A stretch of 64,000 nucleotides of DNA from an uncultured Lewinella sp. (GCA_937873655.1 CALMYQ010000052.1:1-64000); one strand, 5' to 3'; shown: positions 7,692 through 16,526, counted from the stretch's first letter. Notes: generated from the sequence alone by a model not told the origin. Made by a program: numbers and translations.

Positions 7692-10589
7692 TCAGGCGGC
7701 TGTTTTCCCTTTGTTCCTGAAAAAGGCAATACCGGCCAGCGCCATTATCCCGGCGACCAACGCGATCCAAAGGACTTTTTTTGCAGGAGAACCCGAAAAC
7801 GAGATCGGCGCCGGATTGCCGATAAATGCAAAGTGAGACCAATAGAACGGATGCGTAAATGAAGGCGGCGCTTCTTCCAGGTATTTGAGCTTGGCCAACC
7901 GGAGGGCGTCGTCTTTGGAACGGCCTTCTTCAAGGTATTTGTAAAAATAGATCAGGATATCCCTGGACGACCGGTCGGAGGCGTTCCAGATGCTGGCCAC
8001 GATCCCTTCACAACCGGCGTACAGAAACCCGCCGGCCATGGAGCGGAATCCCGACCCCCGGTCGTCGATGTCCTTTCCGGTATTGCATGCGCTCAGTACG
8101 GCCAGATCGGCATTGAGCGGCAACCAGAAAAGATCGGCCGTCTTGAGCAGGAAATCGGTTGAATCAGCGGTTTTGGAAAAGATCAAAGTTGAATTGAGCG
8201 GGTTATCCTCATTGACCACATTGTGCATGGCCAGGTGGATGATCTGGTAGTCGGGGGCTTGTTTCAGGAAATTCTGAAGGGTTGCCTGGTTATTGACCCA
8301 CGACTGCCCACCCAGCAGATTGGCCACTTCCATGACTTCGTCGTCCGAATATTCAAGTTTGCCGGCGAATCGGTTGGCGAAAAGGCTGTCCAATGGAAAC
8401 CCGAGAACTTTTTCGAGCCCGTTCAGGGTGAAATCGTCGTATTCAAGCCCGAATCCGGCAAATAACCGGGATGCTTTCTTCCGTTGCCTGTTCAGTTTGC
8501 TTGTAGCCGGAAGCAGGCGATTGGCGTAAATGTACCGTATGCTGTAATCCTTGAGCAGATAGGGGAGGTTTTGGGTCTGGTCAGCCGCCACAGGCGCCGT
8601 CAGCAGGGCATCAAACGTGATCGTGAGCAGTTCTTCATCCGGAATGATCACCAGTTTTTGATAGGACGCTGACCTGTTTTCGAGTGCAGGCCGCAATAAT
8701 TGATCGTAGACCTGAAAGGCGGCATTTCGGAATTCGGTATGGTCACCGGGAGCGGCTGATGTTGCGCCGTCCCTGAATGTTTTAAGCGCCTGGATCAGCG
8801 CTTTTGTTTTTGGTACTGGATTGACCCGAATGCCGCCTTTTCCCGCCAGCGAGAAAACATAAACATCCTTGTCCCCGAAAAAATATTCAACAAGCAATTC
8901 ACCATCTTTCAATCCGGATCGGATATCTCGAAGGTCAACCGGCGCGAGGTCGGCAAATTTAAGGTTGTAATAGGCGGGGTAGTCTGTTTCGAACGATTCA
9001 ACGAGCTTGTAATACTGGTTTTTCAACAGAAACAGGGAATCCCTGGCCGATTGTTCGCCGGAGGATTGCAATTGCGTTTCCAGGTCGTAAATGGCCTTTT
9101 TGAGCTTTCTTTCCTCGTTCAGCGTCTTTTCGGGAACCCCCGCAAATTTCTTGGCGCTTTCGTCGTGTATCCCTTGAACCAGGATCAGGGCTTTGTTCTT
9201 TGAAGCGAACTGATAGGCTTTTTCCAGCCATCGGTCATCACGGGTGGCTTCATGGGCGGCAAGGGCTGTTTTACAGGCTTGTTCGTAATAATTCCTGGTT
9301 TTCTGGAGCAGCGTGTATTTGGAACCTGCCCCGCGATAGGCATTCATGATATTGGATGCAACGGAATCGATTTGCTGGTAGGCGACCAGGGCTTCATCCC
9401 GGTCACCGGCATTCCCGGATGCCGAAAGAATGGCGGCCCGCAAGCCCAGGTTGTCCATCAGCATCAGCGGGTCGGAAATGACGCTGTTCCGCACCGAGAA
9501 AACCGTGTTTTCGTCGGCGTACCGGTCAAGGCAGCGGATGGCCTGACGGATATCATCTAGCGCAAGGGTATGGTCTTTGGCGGCAAAGCGGTTTTTGGCG
9601 CGGAAATAATAGATCTGAGCAATTCGCGGATGTTTGGTGGTTCCCCAGGCCCGGACGCCGGATTCATATGCGTCGGCGAATGCTTTGTTTGCCTGGGCTG
9701 CCATACCCAGCTTGCCGTAAATTTCCACCAGATTGGCCTGAATATTGCTCCACTCCTGGAGGAAATAGGGCGCCTGGGTGGATTTGTAAAGTTGGTCAAA
9801 GGTTTCCCTAGCCTGCTCACCATACAAGCGGGCATTGGGAAAATCGTTGTTCTTCTGATAGGCGAATGAAAGGTTGTTATTCACTTCACCGATCAGTGAA
9901 GGATCGACATCCGGAAGTTGATTTAATTGTTGAGAGGCTCTTTTCAGGTAAGATATGGATGCGGAGAAATCAAGCTGGTCGCAATGCAGAATGCCGCGCA
10001 GATTAAGGAGCTGAGCGCTGAAGCTTTTATCCTGTAATGTTGGGGTGTATAATTTGTCCCAATAAACCAGGGAAAGGCTATAATCCCCTAAAAAATAAAG
10101 GAGTTTGACCATTTCAAAGTAGGCAAACTGGAGGAATGGTTCGGACTGCTTGTCGCCCTGTTTGACCAAATTTTCCCAACGGCCTATAGCCTCGCCCAGG
10201 TCTGATTTTGACTGAGGTAGATTGCGTAATTCACGATCTATCGCAGACCGTAAATAATAACTGTTCGCCAAATCTGTTCCCTGAATACCTTGCCGGAATC
10301 CAATGGCATTTGAGACTGATTCAAATGCTGGGTTAAGCTCACCGTTTATGTATTGATAAACGCCGATCTTGTGGTGCAATGCCCCAAGATCGGCGTCAGA
10401 TAATTTACTGTTAATACCTGATGACAAGAAGGCTTGCAGCAGCCGGACGGCATCGGCGTTCTTTCCGAGTGCCCTCAGGCTGTCGGCGGCGTTGATCTGC
10501 TGCCGGACTTCCGGCGCCTGTCCCGTGAGGTAACCAGTTGAAAACAGGAATATACAGACGAACAGGCTACGGAAGGGCATCATATGCAA
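7692..10589 (-). CDS. Secreted TPR-CHAT (caspase-like) protein with C-terminal membrane anchor (965 aa)
   Basis: A signal peptide (FRSLFVCIFLFSTGYLTGQ) is followed by tetratricopeptide-like helical repeats over roughly residues 25-480, a coiled-coil linker (about 480-560), and a CHAT peptidase domain of clan CD. The predicted catalytic dyad is intact: His789 in IIHLAMHN and Cys835 in LAVLSACNTG. The typical later blocks GGFLYAGCEGIVASIW and HPFYWSHFAFIGNP are also present. A TM helix (about 939-956, VLWIALVAGIMALAGIAFF) is followed by RNKGK. With positive-inside logic this puts TPR and CHAT in the periplasm and the tail in the cytoplasm. It lies 11 bp after the subtilisin gene, almost certainly cotranscribed. 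CHAT proteins are caspase relatives often activated through TPR-mediated recognition; the substrate here is unknown. The export signal separates it from cytoplasmic CHAT effectors. Confidence 0.9.
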   Translation of the reverse strand: MHMMPFRSLFVCIFLFSTGYLTGQAPEVRQQINAADSLRALGKNADAVRLLQAFLSSGINSKLSDADLGALHHKIGVYQYINGELNPAFESVSNAIGFRQGIQGTDLANSYYLRSAIDRELRNLPQSKSDLGEAIGRWENLVKQGDKQSEPFLQFAYFEMVKLLYFLGDYSLSLVYWDKLYTPTLQDKSFSAQLLNLRGILHCDQLDFSASISYLKRASQQLNQLPDVDPSLIGEVNNNLSFAYQKNNDFPNARLYGEQARETFDQLYKSTQAPYFLQEWSNIQANLVEIYGKLGMAAQANKAFADAYESGVRAWGTTKHPRIAQIYYFRAKNRFAAKDHTLALDDIRQAIRCLDRYADENTVFSVRNSVISDPLMLMDNLGLRAAILSASGNAGDRDEALVAYQQIDSVASNIMNAYRGAGSKYTLLQKTRNYYEQACKTALAAHEATRDDRWLEKAYQFASKNKALILVQGIHDESAKKFAGVPEKTLNEERKLKKAIYDLETQLQSSGEQSARDSLFLLKNQYYKLVESFETDYPAYYNLKFADLAPVDLRDIRSGLKDGELLVEYFFGDKDVYVFSLAGKGGIRVNPVPKTKALIQALKTFRDGATSAAPGDHTEFRNAAFQVYDQLLRPALENRSASYQKLVIIPDEELLTITFDALLTAPVAADQTQNLPYLLKDYSIRYIYANRLLPATSKLNRQRKKASRLFAGFGLEYDDFTLNGLEKVLGFPLDSLFANRFAGKLEYSDDEVMEVANLLGGQSWVNNQATLQNFLKQAPDYQIIHLAMHNVVNEDNPLNSTLIFSKTADSTDFLLKTADLFWLPLNADLAVLSACNTGKDIDDRGSGFRSMAGGFLYAGCEGIVASIWNASDRSSRDILIYFYKYLEEGRSKDDALRLAKLKYLEEAPPSFTHPFYWSHFAFIGNPAPISFSGSPAKKVLWIALVAGIMALAGIAFFRNKGKTAA

Positions 10590-10600
10590 GGTGTCTGAGG

Positions 10601-12148
10601 TTACTTTTTGATCAGTTGTATCCGGCCGGAAAGGTTCTTCGACCGATAATCAAGAATGTAAAAACCGGCAGGCAGACGGCTGCCGTCCTGGAATTGAACG
10701 GTTGCCTCACCCGGTTCCATATTCGTAACCGTTTTCCATACCGGTCGGTTGGCGGCATCTTTCAGCACGATGGTCATTGGACCTTCAATGCCTGTACCGG
10801 TGTGGAAACGGAAGGTGAAATCTTCCTCAAACGGATTCGGGAAAACGCCGGCTTTCGGGTCGTCCAGATCGACAATGGTATGTACGGCAGAACGATCTTT
10901 GTCGCTCCCGGTTTGGAAGTTAATGCTGTCACCGATATTGACCAGGCCGCTGGTTGTAGTCAGGCCCGAAAAAGACTGGGACGGGAAGGCCATTAACATG
11001 ATGGCGGATTTGATTGCGCCTGCATCGAATGTTTGCAGATTGCTGGCCAATTGCATGGCTACCCCGGTCGTTACGGGGGCGGCAAAGGACGTGCCTGTGC
11101 TGTAAATCCAGTGACCGCCTAAGGTCGGACACAGAATGCCGGACCCGGGGCCTGCAATTTCAACGGCGCCTAACCCAAAATTGCTGAAAACAGTAGTACC
11201 ACCGTCGCATTCGGAAGCGGCTACTTTGATGATGTTGGAAATCCCCAGATAAGCCCCGGGATAGAATTTGGTGAAATCGAGGTTCCTGTTGTCGTTTCCG
11301 GAAGCGATAATCACCAGGATCCCCTGGTCTGATGCGTCCTGGATCACCTGCCGGAAAAGGTTGGAGTAATGCTCATCCAACATGGGGTAATATCCGAAAG
11401 AACAGTTGATGATATTGGCGCCCTGAATTTTGGCGTATTCAATGGCTTCGATGATATCGTATAAATTTCCGGAACCGGACGCGTCCATCGCCTTTAGTTC
11501 CAGAAACTCGACATGGTCCAGTTTGCGGTTATAGGCCATGCCTGCGATGATGCCTGCCACCTGGGTGCCGTGGCCGTTATCATCTTCAGCATTCGGCGTA
11601 TCCTTGATGAAATCGTAAGAATCGTAGATTTTGGAACCGAACAGATCCGGGTAGGATTCATCATCAATTCCCGTGTCGATGATTGCGATCCTTACCGGGT
11701 AATCGTGTAATCCCTCAGCGTATATATTGGCGGGGTAAGCAGCGCTGCAACCATACAACGGCGTATAGCTTGCCAGGTCAACTGTCCCGTTGAATTGGGC
11801 AGCGTTCACCGGGGCAGCGCTGCCTGAATAGTTGAGGTCTACACCCTGGACGATGGCTTTGCCAACTGTAAATTCCAGGATGTCCAAAACAGAATAAAAG
11901 GTTGTTCCATTCGTTGAAAACGGAAACTGGGTAGGTACCTGCCATTTATGGACGCCTGAAACCGCACTGTAATCCAGAGGCTGCGCCGAAATGTCGGTCA
12001 TCAACTGATGCATGTCAATGCTTCCGGCATTCGGGTTGAATTTGATGAGAATTTGATCGTTGACCTGGGTAAAGCCGCTCACACTGAATGCCAGTAACAG
12101 TATTCCGACCCATACGCATGTTGTTGTTCTTTTACGCATTGTACGCAC
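10601..12148 (-). CDS. Subtilisin-like S8 serine peptidase with T9SS type A sorting domain (515 aa)
   Basis: Exported serine protease. Signal peptide about residues 1-28 (ending SVSGFTQ). Residues ~30-110 look like a propeptide of the inhibitor I9-like type. The catalytic triad is intact: Asp158 in IAIIDTGID, His193 in NGHGTQVAGI and Ser354 in GTSFAAPV. The oxyanion Asn285 sits in IASGNDN. The last ~75 residues (VFPNPFEEDFTFRF to RIQLIKK) form a T9SS type A C-terminal domain, so the enzyme should be moved across the outer membrane and be surface-bound or released. The gene is 11 bp upstream of the CHAT gene, so the two proteases are very likely made together but sent to different compartments. 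A palindrome at 12200-12212 sits in its upstream gap. Confidence 0.93.
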   Translation of the reverse strand: MRTMRKRTTTCVWVGILLLAFSVSGFTQVNDQILIKFNPNAGSIDMHQLMTDISAQPLDYSAVSGVHKWQVPTQFPFSTNGTTFYSVLDILEFTVGKAIVQGVDLNYSGSAAPVNAAQFNGTVDLASYTPLYGCSAAYPANIYAEGLHDYPVRIAIIDTGIDDESYPDLFGSKIYDSYDFIKDTPNAEDDNGHGTQVAGIIAGMAYNRKLDHVEFLELKAMDASGSGNLYDIIEAIEYAKIQGANIINCSFGYYPMLDEHYSNLFRQVIQDASDQGILVIIASGNDNRNLDFTKFYPGAYLGISNIIKVAASECDGGTTVFSNFGLGAVEIAGPGSGILCPTLGGHWIYSTGTSFAAPVTTGVAMQLASNLQTFDAGAIKSAIMLMAFPSQSFSGLTTTSGLVNIGDSINFQTGSDKDRSAVHTIVDLDDPKAGVFPNPFEEDFTFRFHTGTGIEGPMTIVLKDAANRPVWKTVTNMEPGEATVQFQDGSRLPAGFYILDYRSKNLSGRIQLIKK

Positions 12149-12199
12149 ATTTTTTAGTGATAAGAGAGATTGTTTATGCGTAAAAGCGAAAATAAGCGC

Positions 12200-12212
12200 A
12201 AGTGTGACACTT
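12200..12212. promoter_or_regulatory. Palindrome AAGTGTGACACTT upstream of the S8-CHAT pair
   Basis: A perfect 6+1+6 palindrome in the 113-bp gap upstream of the subtilisin gene. Its TGTGACA core recurs as a 9-bp inverted repeat in front of the divergent sigma-factor gene (14761 and 14805). T-richness lies only on the plus-strand side, where no gene would need termination, so an operator is more likely than a terminator. No binding protein is identified. Confidence 0.35.
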
Positions 12213-12261
12213 TTTTATAAAAAATATTAAAAAAATTATGAACTGCACTGACGAGGCGATC

Positions 12262-13047
12262 TTAAATCGAACAGTTGGGGAAGCAAACTCCGGTAAACTG
12301 CTTGGTTAATACGTTGATTACGTTGTTCGTACACTTGACATCCACCTTGACATCCACATTATAGCAACTCGTGCTCGGGAAAAGCGGGTAAACGCTGGCC
12401 GGCGCGAGGTTGGTTGTCGTAGTAAAGGTCTCGGGATAAGCAAAACCGTTCCTGTAGTAGGTCACCGTCCAGGTATAACTTTCGGCGCATTCCACCGGCG
12501 TGCACTTCAGGTCCATATAGCACGGATTTTCCTGCGTCGGTGACATGAATATGTTGGTGACCGGGTTACAGCAGCCTGCGACATCGAAACAGCCGTCGCA
12601 GTGGTCCGGCAGACTGAACTTGAAAGTCGGACGATCCGGGGAGAATATATTTGGTCGCTCTTCCACAAAGCATTTGATGCTCAGGCAGGTATCCATTTCA
12701 TTGAGGTTGATGATGTGCGCGATGAAATCCATGCTGCTGCAATTATTCTGATAGCCGTTGCTCTGTACATATGCATTGTAGTCATGACCCGAAGGCAGGG
12801 AAATGAAATACCCGGATCCGGTGGTCAGTACGAGGTCATTGTAATAGGTGTATTCATCGTTCTCATCCCTGAAGATGAGATTGAAACCCAGCTCGCCGGT
12901 AGGTTCGCAATAGTTCGACGTGATCTCGGTACCGATGAAAAAGTAGCAATGTTCGGGATTCCCCGGCGGCTCGCCCTGACAGCCGGTCATCAACCAGGCG
13001 CTCATAGGAATAGTAAGCCACAATAACAGCTGTTTGATGTTTTTCAT
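12262..13047 (-). CDS. Cysteine-rich lipoprotein of unknown function (about 261 aa)
   Basis: I choose the ATG at 13047 because it directly precedes a lipoprotein signal peptide (MKNIKQLLLWL...) with lipobox LMTGC. The longer upstream reading frame adds a charged segment in front of it. The mature part has many cysteines and short beta-rich segments (TWTVTYYRNGFAYPETF), resembling PKD-like domains, with a segment naming pattern similar to the neighbouring cargo at 13135. No catalytic motif is visible. It lies 87 bp after that cargo gene and 113 bp before the subtilisin gene, all on the minus strand, so an operon is plausible. It could be a surface lipoprotein that holds or presents the neighbours; that is inference. 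Confidence 0.75.
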   Translation of the reverse strand: MKNIKQLLLWLTIPMSAWLMTGCQGEPPGNPEHCYFFIGTEITSNYCEPTGELGFNLIFRDENDEYTYYNDLVLTTGSGYFISLPSGHDYNAYVQSNGYQNNCSSMDFIAHIINLNEMDTCLSIKCFVEERPNIFSPDRPTFKFSLPDHCDGCFDVAGCCNPVTNIFMSPTQENPCYMDLKCTPVECAESYTWTVTYYRNGFAYPETFTTTTNLAPASVYPLFPSTSCYNVDVKVDVKCTNNVINVLTKQFTGVCFPNCSI

Positions 13048-13134
13048 GATTTGAAAGTTTTGAATTCGCAAGCGGTTTCGCCATCCCGGCATGCCGTCGG
13101 GCTCCGGGATGGCAGAATGAAGGTTTCGGTTCTT

Positions 13135-14442
13135 TTATTTACCGATCAGCAGTTTTTCGGTATGCAGGAGGGCGCCGTCTTCCGAGATCCGGATCATGTA
13201 GACGCCGGCAGGAAGGCCGTTGATGTCGAGGGTTTTCCTGGACTCTTCAGCGCTAATGGTGCTGGTGCGAACTACCTTGCCGTGCAGATCATAAAGTGCA
13301 ATTTCGAGTGGCATTTGGGTAGTCCGCGCATAGCCGGTTTCGATCTCCACTTCGGTTGAAGCCGGATTCGGATAAATGGAGAACTCACCAGCGTCTCCGG
13401 AGGATTTTAAGTGGTCTTCATTGGGATCCGGATCTCCGGTAACTCCGCTGCAAGGATCCCAACCCTGGACGCAATAACACATGGTACAGCTGACTTGAAT
13501 AGTCTGGCACATGGTACTGACGCACCCGTTGCAATCTTCGATGGTGAGGCAAACCTGGAAAAATCCGTTGCAGGAAGGGTAAAAAATGAAATTGTAATTC
13601 GTACTTGTTACAATGCGGGCATATGGATCCTGAAGATCCCTTACCGACCATTTGGTGGTCTTGATCGGATTGCAGGCCTCGTCCGGGCAAGGCGTGCTGC
13701 TGGGGGTGCTGGTATTGAACAAGTAATAGGCGCAGTCATTTTCTCCGCAATTCAGTACTTCGAAATTGGCCTGACAGTCCGTTGGCGGAGGCGGGGTGTA
13801 AGAAATGCTGATGGCGTCTAAAAATAAAAATGTACTGATTTCATCATTTACTGGTGAGGCAGTATGATTAGAAGCCCTGAACCAGAGTTGGCTGTGGTTG
13901 GTAACCGGAGTAAAATCTATTGTAAGGATCTGCCAATCACCTTCGTGGCTGAAAAAATTCGATTGCCAAACAACCTGGTCTGTCCCCGACAATGGGGGAA
14001 CCAATTCCTGTGGGGAACAAAATGTGGATGATCCCTGGTTAGGTCTTCCATCAGTCAGGACCCATTGGACTAACCTTGTTGGGCCGTACAGGCTTCTGAT
14101 CGCAAAAGTCATGTGATATGTTGTCCCTGCATTGAAACTCATGTTCCAGGCAATTCCCTCACCTCTATCCTGCCCGCCGTAGTTCTCGCAGGTGGGTTTT
14201 TCCGCGACATACATATGCGCATATTTTTCGCCCTCCGCCGGCCCGAATCCATAATTGCTATAGGTATCAGGCGAACCATGCGTACTGATCCAGCCGGGAA
14301 TGCAGCCGTTGAAGAAAGAATAAGCCAGGCTGGGACAATCATCACCGTGCTCAAATCCTGCCGATGCGGTTATGACCTGGCCGATGGAAATATTCAGGCC
14401 CATATACCCGAAAGCCAATAAGAAGAATAGTATTCGTTTCAT
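13135..14442 (-). CDS. T9SS type A cargo protein with jelly-roll and PKD-like domains (435 aa)
   Basis: Secreted protein. Signal peptide about residues 1-21 (MKRILFFLLAFGYMGLNISIG). Residues ~25-220 look like a carbohydrate-binding or jelly-roll beta-sandwich (HMTFAIRSLYG, DWQILTIDFTPV, LWFRASNHTAS). Residues ~230-330 form a cysteine-rich PKD-like domain. The C-terminal ~75 residues (FSIYPNPASTEVEIE to HTEKLLIGK) are a T9SS type A sorting domain. It is the first gene of the minus-strand half of the divergent module that continues through the lipoprotein, subtilisin and CHAT genes. No enzymatic motif is seen; a binding or structural role on the surface is the best guess. Confidence 0.85.
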   Translation of the reverse strand: MKRILFFLLAFGYMGLNISIGQVITASAGFEHGDDCPSLAYSFFNGCIPGWISTHGSPDTYSNYGFGPAEGEKYAHMYVAEKPTCENYGGQDRGEGIAWNMSFNAGTTYHMTFAIRSLYGPTRLVQWVLTDGRPNQGSSTFCSPQELVPPLSGTDQVVWQSNFFSHEGDWQILTIDFTPVTNHSQLWFRASNHTASPVNDEISTFLFLDAISISYTPPPPTDCQANFEVLNCGENDCAYYLFNTSTPSSTPCPDEACNPIKTTKWSVRDLQDPYARIVTSTNYNFIFYPSCNGFFQVCLTIEDCNGCVSTMCQTIQVSCTMCYCVQGWDPCSGVTGDPDPNEDHLKSSGDAGEFSIYPNPASTEVEIETGYARTTQMPLEIALYDLHGKVVRTSTISAEESRKTLDINGLPAGVYMIRISEDGALLHTEKLLIGK

Positions 14443-14881
14443 TGTTGTATTAATTTGGAATTTCGCCTACTCTTTTCAGGATTTTCGGCCTGCTCCTGGT
14501 TTGGCTGTGCGCGCTGCCGGTGGTATAAGGAAGTATGGAGGAAGGCGTGACATTTGCAGGTTGATTTTTTCAAAATCATATTCTCCAAAAAAAAAAGCCC
14601 CCGACAATGCAATTGCCGGAGACCAGAATAAACAACTAAATGCGTTTTCTTTTGACAAATCGCCGACTGCGTAACGCTGTTCTTTCCGGCCGGCATTTAT
14701 CCCAGAAACATGGACGATTGGAGTCGGTGGTTCACCGGTAAAAGTTAAAATTGCCGGTTATGTGACAATTGGAAGCCCTGTTTTCCGGAAAAAGTGGATA
14801 TCGGATTGTCACACTCTCCTCAGCCCGGGATTATAGAATGGAATCCAAGTGCAAGCGTTCACTATCAGGTAAAAACAGACT
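14443..14881. promoter_or_regulatory. 439-bp divergent intergenic region with 9-bp inverted repeat
   Basis: This region separates the minus-strand protease set from the plus-strand sigma-factor operon. TGTGACAAT (14761-14769) and ATTGTCACA (14805-14813) form a perfect inverted repeat with a 35-bp spacer, 68 bp or more upstream of the sigma-factor ATG. A weak hairpin, CCGACAAT against ATTGCCGG with one mismatch, lies near 14600. I find no clear TAnnTTTG box on either strand, which would fit transcription by an alternative sigma factor. Confidence 0.4.
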
Positions 14882-15685
14882 ATGGCCTATTCATACCAAC
14901 CGTCTATTCAAAACAACTACATGCTTTCCGGGCACTTTGAGCAGGAAGTCGAACGCAGATTAGTGGAATGGCTGGTCCGGGAGAAAGGACAGCCGGTTCG
15001 GACGGCTAACCTGCTCTGGAAGAAAATCAAAGCATCGCTTGAAGGCCGGGTGACCCGTCCTCCATGTTCAGAAGAAGTCGTAATTTGGTCCGCTGTACAG
15101 CGCATAGCCGACGAAGAGCTGATCAAATTGAAAGCCGCAATGGATAAAAACTTTGGACTGACCGAAGACGCCTTCTCTGACCTTGCCGACAGTCTCCGAA
15201 GTGGAGATGACGGCTTGTTTGAGCAGATCTTCCTCCAACATTTTGAAAGCTGCATGAGTTACCTGAAGCGGCAATATAAAGCTTCGCATGAAAATGCCTA
15301 CGATGCATCCATGCATACCCTGCTGGAATTCCATCACCGCATCCGGGACGGGAAGATCCAATACGGCAACCTCCGGTTTCTCTTTACCCGAATGGCGGGT
15401 CAGTTCTATATCAAGTGGATCAAAAAGGAAAACCTGACTACCGAACTTTCTGATCTGGACCTGGCTGATCCGCCGGAGGCCGTGGACCCGGAAATGCTGG
15501 CTGTTTTGGATAAAGCCTGGAACCTCCTTTGCGACAAATGCAAAGGCTTGCTGAAAGCCTTTTATTACGATAAGAAAACCCTGGCGGAAATAGCCGAAGC
15601 ACAGGAGAAAGACCCCGCTGCGATTCGCAAACAAAAACAACGTTGCGTGGAAAAACTCAGGGATAGTTTCACCCAACAATCTTAA
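14882..15685 (+). CDS. Sigma-70 family RNA polymerase sigma factor (267 aa)
   Basis: Alternative sigma factor of ECF-like layout with an N-terminal extension of about 95 residues of unknown role. A region 2-like segment lies at about 105-175 (FEQIFLQHFESCMSYLKRQY, then a helix with FLFTRMAGQFYIKWIKK). A region 4-like helix-turn-helix covers about 205-265 (LDKAWNLLCDKCKGLLKAFYYDKKTLAEIAEAQEKDPAAIRKQKQRCVEKL), where AEIAEAQEKDPAAIRKQ is the recognition part. It lies 10 bp before the TPR/TM gene, a translationally close pair as for sigma/anti-sigma genes. It is divergent from the secreted protease set, which is the natural candidate regulon. Autoregulation through the inverted repeat upstream is possible but unproven. 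Confidence 0.88.
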   Translation: MAYSYQPSIQNNYMLSGHFEQEVERRLVEWLVREKGQPVRTANLLWKKIKASLEGRVTRPPCSEEVVIWSAVQRIADEELIKLKAAMDKNFGLTEDAFSDLADSLRSGDDGLFEQIFLQHFESCMSYLKRQYKASHENAYDASMHTLLEFHHRIRDGKIQYGNLRFLFTRMAGQFYIKWIKKENLTTELSDLDLADPPEAVDPEMLAVLDKAWNLLCDKCKGLLKAFYYDKKTLAEIAEAQEKDPAAIRKQKQRCVEKLRDSFTQQS

Positions 15686-15695
15686 ACCGGAACAT

Positions 15696-16409
15696 ATGAA
15701 AGACATTCAAAAATATCGGGAAGGTTCAATGTCAGACGAAGAGCTGGAACGTTTCACCGGTAAAATGGTAAACCTCAAACTGGACAACGACCTGAAAAAC
15801 AAATGGGGCGGTCAACTGGCTGAAGAGCATACCGTCGTCCGGGAACCCGGGAATAAAGGATTTTTTTCGCTTAGGAACAAATTGCTTTTGGGGGTCGTTT
15901 CAATCGCCGCCGGTATCCTTTTAATGATCTTGTTCCTGCCCGGCATCCTGAGCCCTGAGCCCGGTACTATGCAGGAATTGGCAGGTATTTACCTTGAAAA
16001 GGATCAACTCACAGATCCGACGGTCAGGGGAGGCAACGGAACGCAGGATGAACTCCGCTCCCGGGCCCAGGAGGCCTTCAATAAAGGAGATTTTAAAACG
16101 GCCATCGACCTCAGGCTTCAGCTCATCCAACAGGCGCCCGGCGACATCAGTGACCAATTTTTCCTTGCATTGGCCTACCTCCATAACGAGCAAGCGGCCA
16201 ACAGCGTCCCGTTTTTTAAGAAAACACTGGAAATGGCCCCCACTAACGACAACCGGTTTGCCGAGGAATCCGCCTGGTACATCAGCCTGGCCTACCTCAA
16301 AACCGGCAACCGGGAGGCAGCAAGGGATGCCCTCCGGAGCATCAGGGAAGGCGATTGGCGGTATAAGGAAGCCGTGGAACTGCTCGGTAAGCTGGAAGAA
16401 CTGAAATGA
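15696..16409 (+). CDS. Transmembrane TPR protein, putative anti-sigma factor (237 aa)
   Basis: The N-terminus (IQKYREGSMSDEELERFTGK) matches the Y-x-x-G-x-(L/M)-S-x-E-E pattern that opens many Bacteroidota membrane anti-sigma factors. A single TM helix follows at about 62-84 (KLLLGVVSIAAGILLMILFLP). The remainder (about 115-235) holds TPR-like helices (AQEAFNKGDFKTAIDLRLQL, AYLHNEQAANSVPFFKKTLE, AYLKTGNREAARDAL). Predicted topology is N-terminus in the cytoplasm and TPRs in the periplasm, the same compartment as the CHAT protein. It follows the sigma gene by 10 bp. Anti-sigma activity is inferred from position, topology and the N-terminal motif; no zinc-binding motif is present. An inverted repeat after the gene may terminate it. 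Confidence 0.8.
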   Translation: MKDIQKYREGSMSDEELERFTGKMVNLKLDNDLKNKWGGQLAEEHTVVREPGNKGFFSLRNKLLLGVVSIAAGILLMILFLPGILSPEPGTMQELAGIYLEKDQLTDPTVRGGNGTQDELRSRAQEAFNKGDFKTAIDLRLQLIQQAPGDISDQFFLALAYLHNEQAANSVPFFKKTLEMAPTNDNRFAEESAWYISLAYLKTGNREAARDALRSIREGDWRYKEAVELLGKLEELK

Positions 16410-16443
16410 AGCCAGACACACACAACAGGATAAAATAAACCGT

Positions 16444-16473
16444 GGGGAAGGCATGAAAAGCGCTGCCTTTCCC
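16444..16473. terminator. Hairpin between convergent TPR and response-regulator genes
   Basis: GGGGAAGGCA (16444-16453) pairs with TGCCTTTCCC (16464-16473): ten pairs, one of them G-T, with a 10-nt loop. It lies between two convergent genes and may serve both. No T-tract is adjacent, so confidence is limited. Confidence 0.4.
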
Positions 16474-16526
16474 ATCCGGCTCCCACTCACCTCCTATCCG
16501 CCGTAGCCTCGGGCGAAGGCGGCCTC

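Noticed and set aside
7692..10589. Type III-E CRISPR-associated TPR-CHAT (Craspase partner)
   Set aside because: No cas genes or array, and the protein carries a signal peptide and a C-terminal membrane helix.
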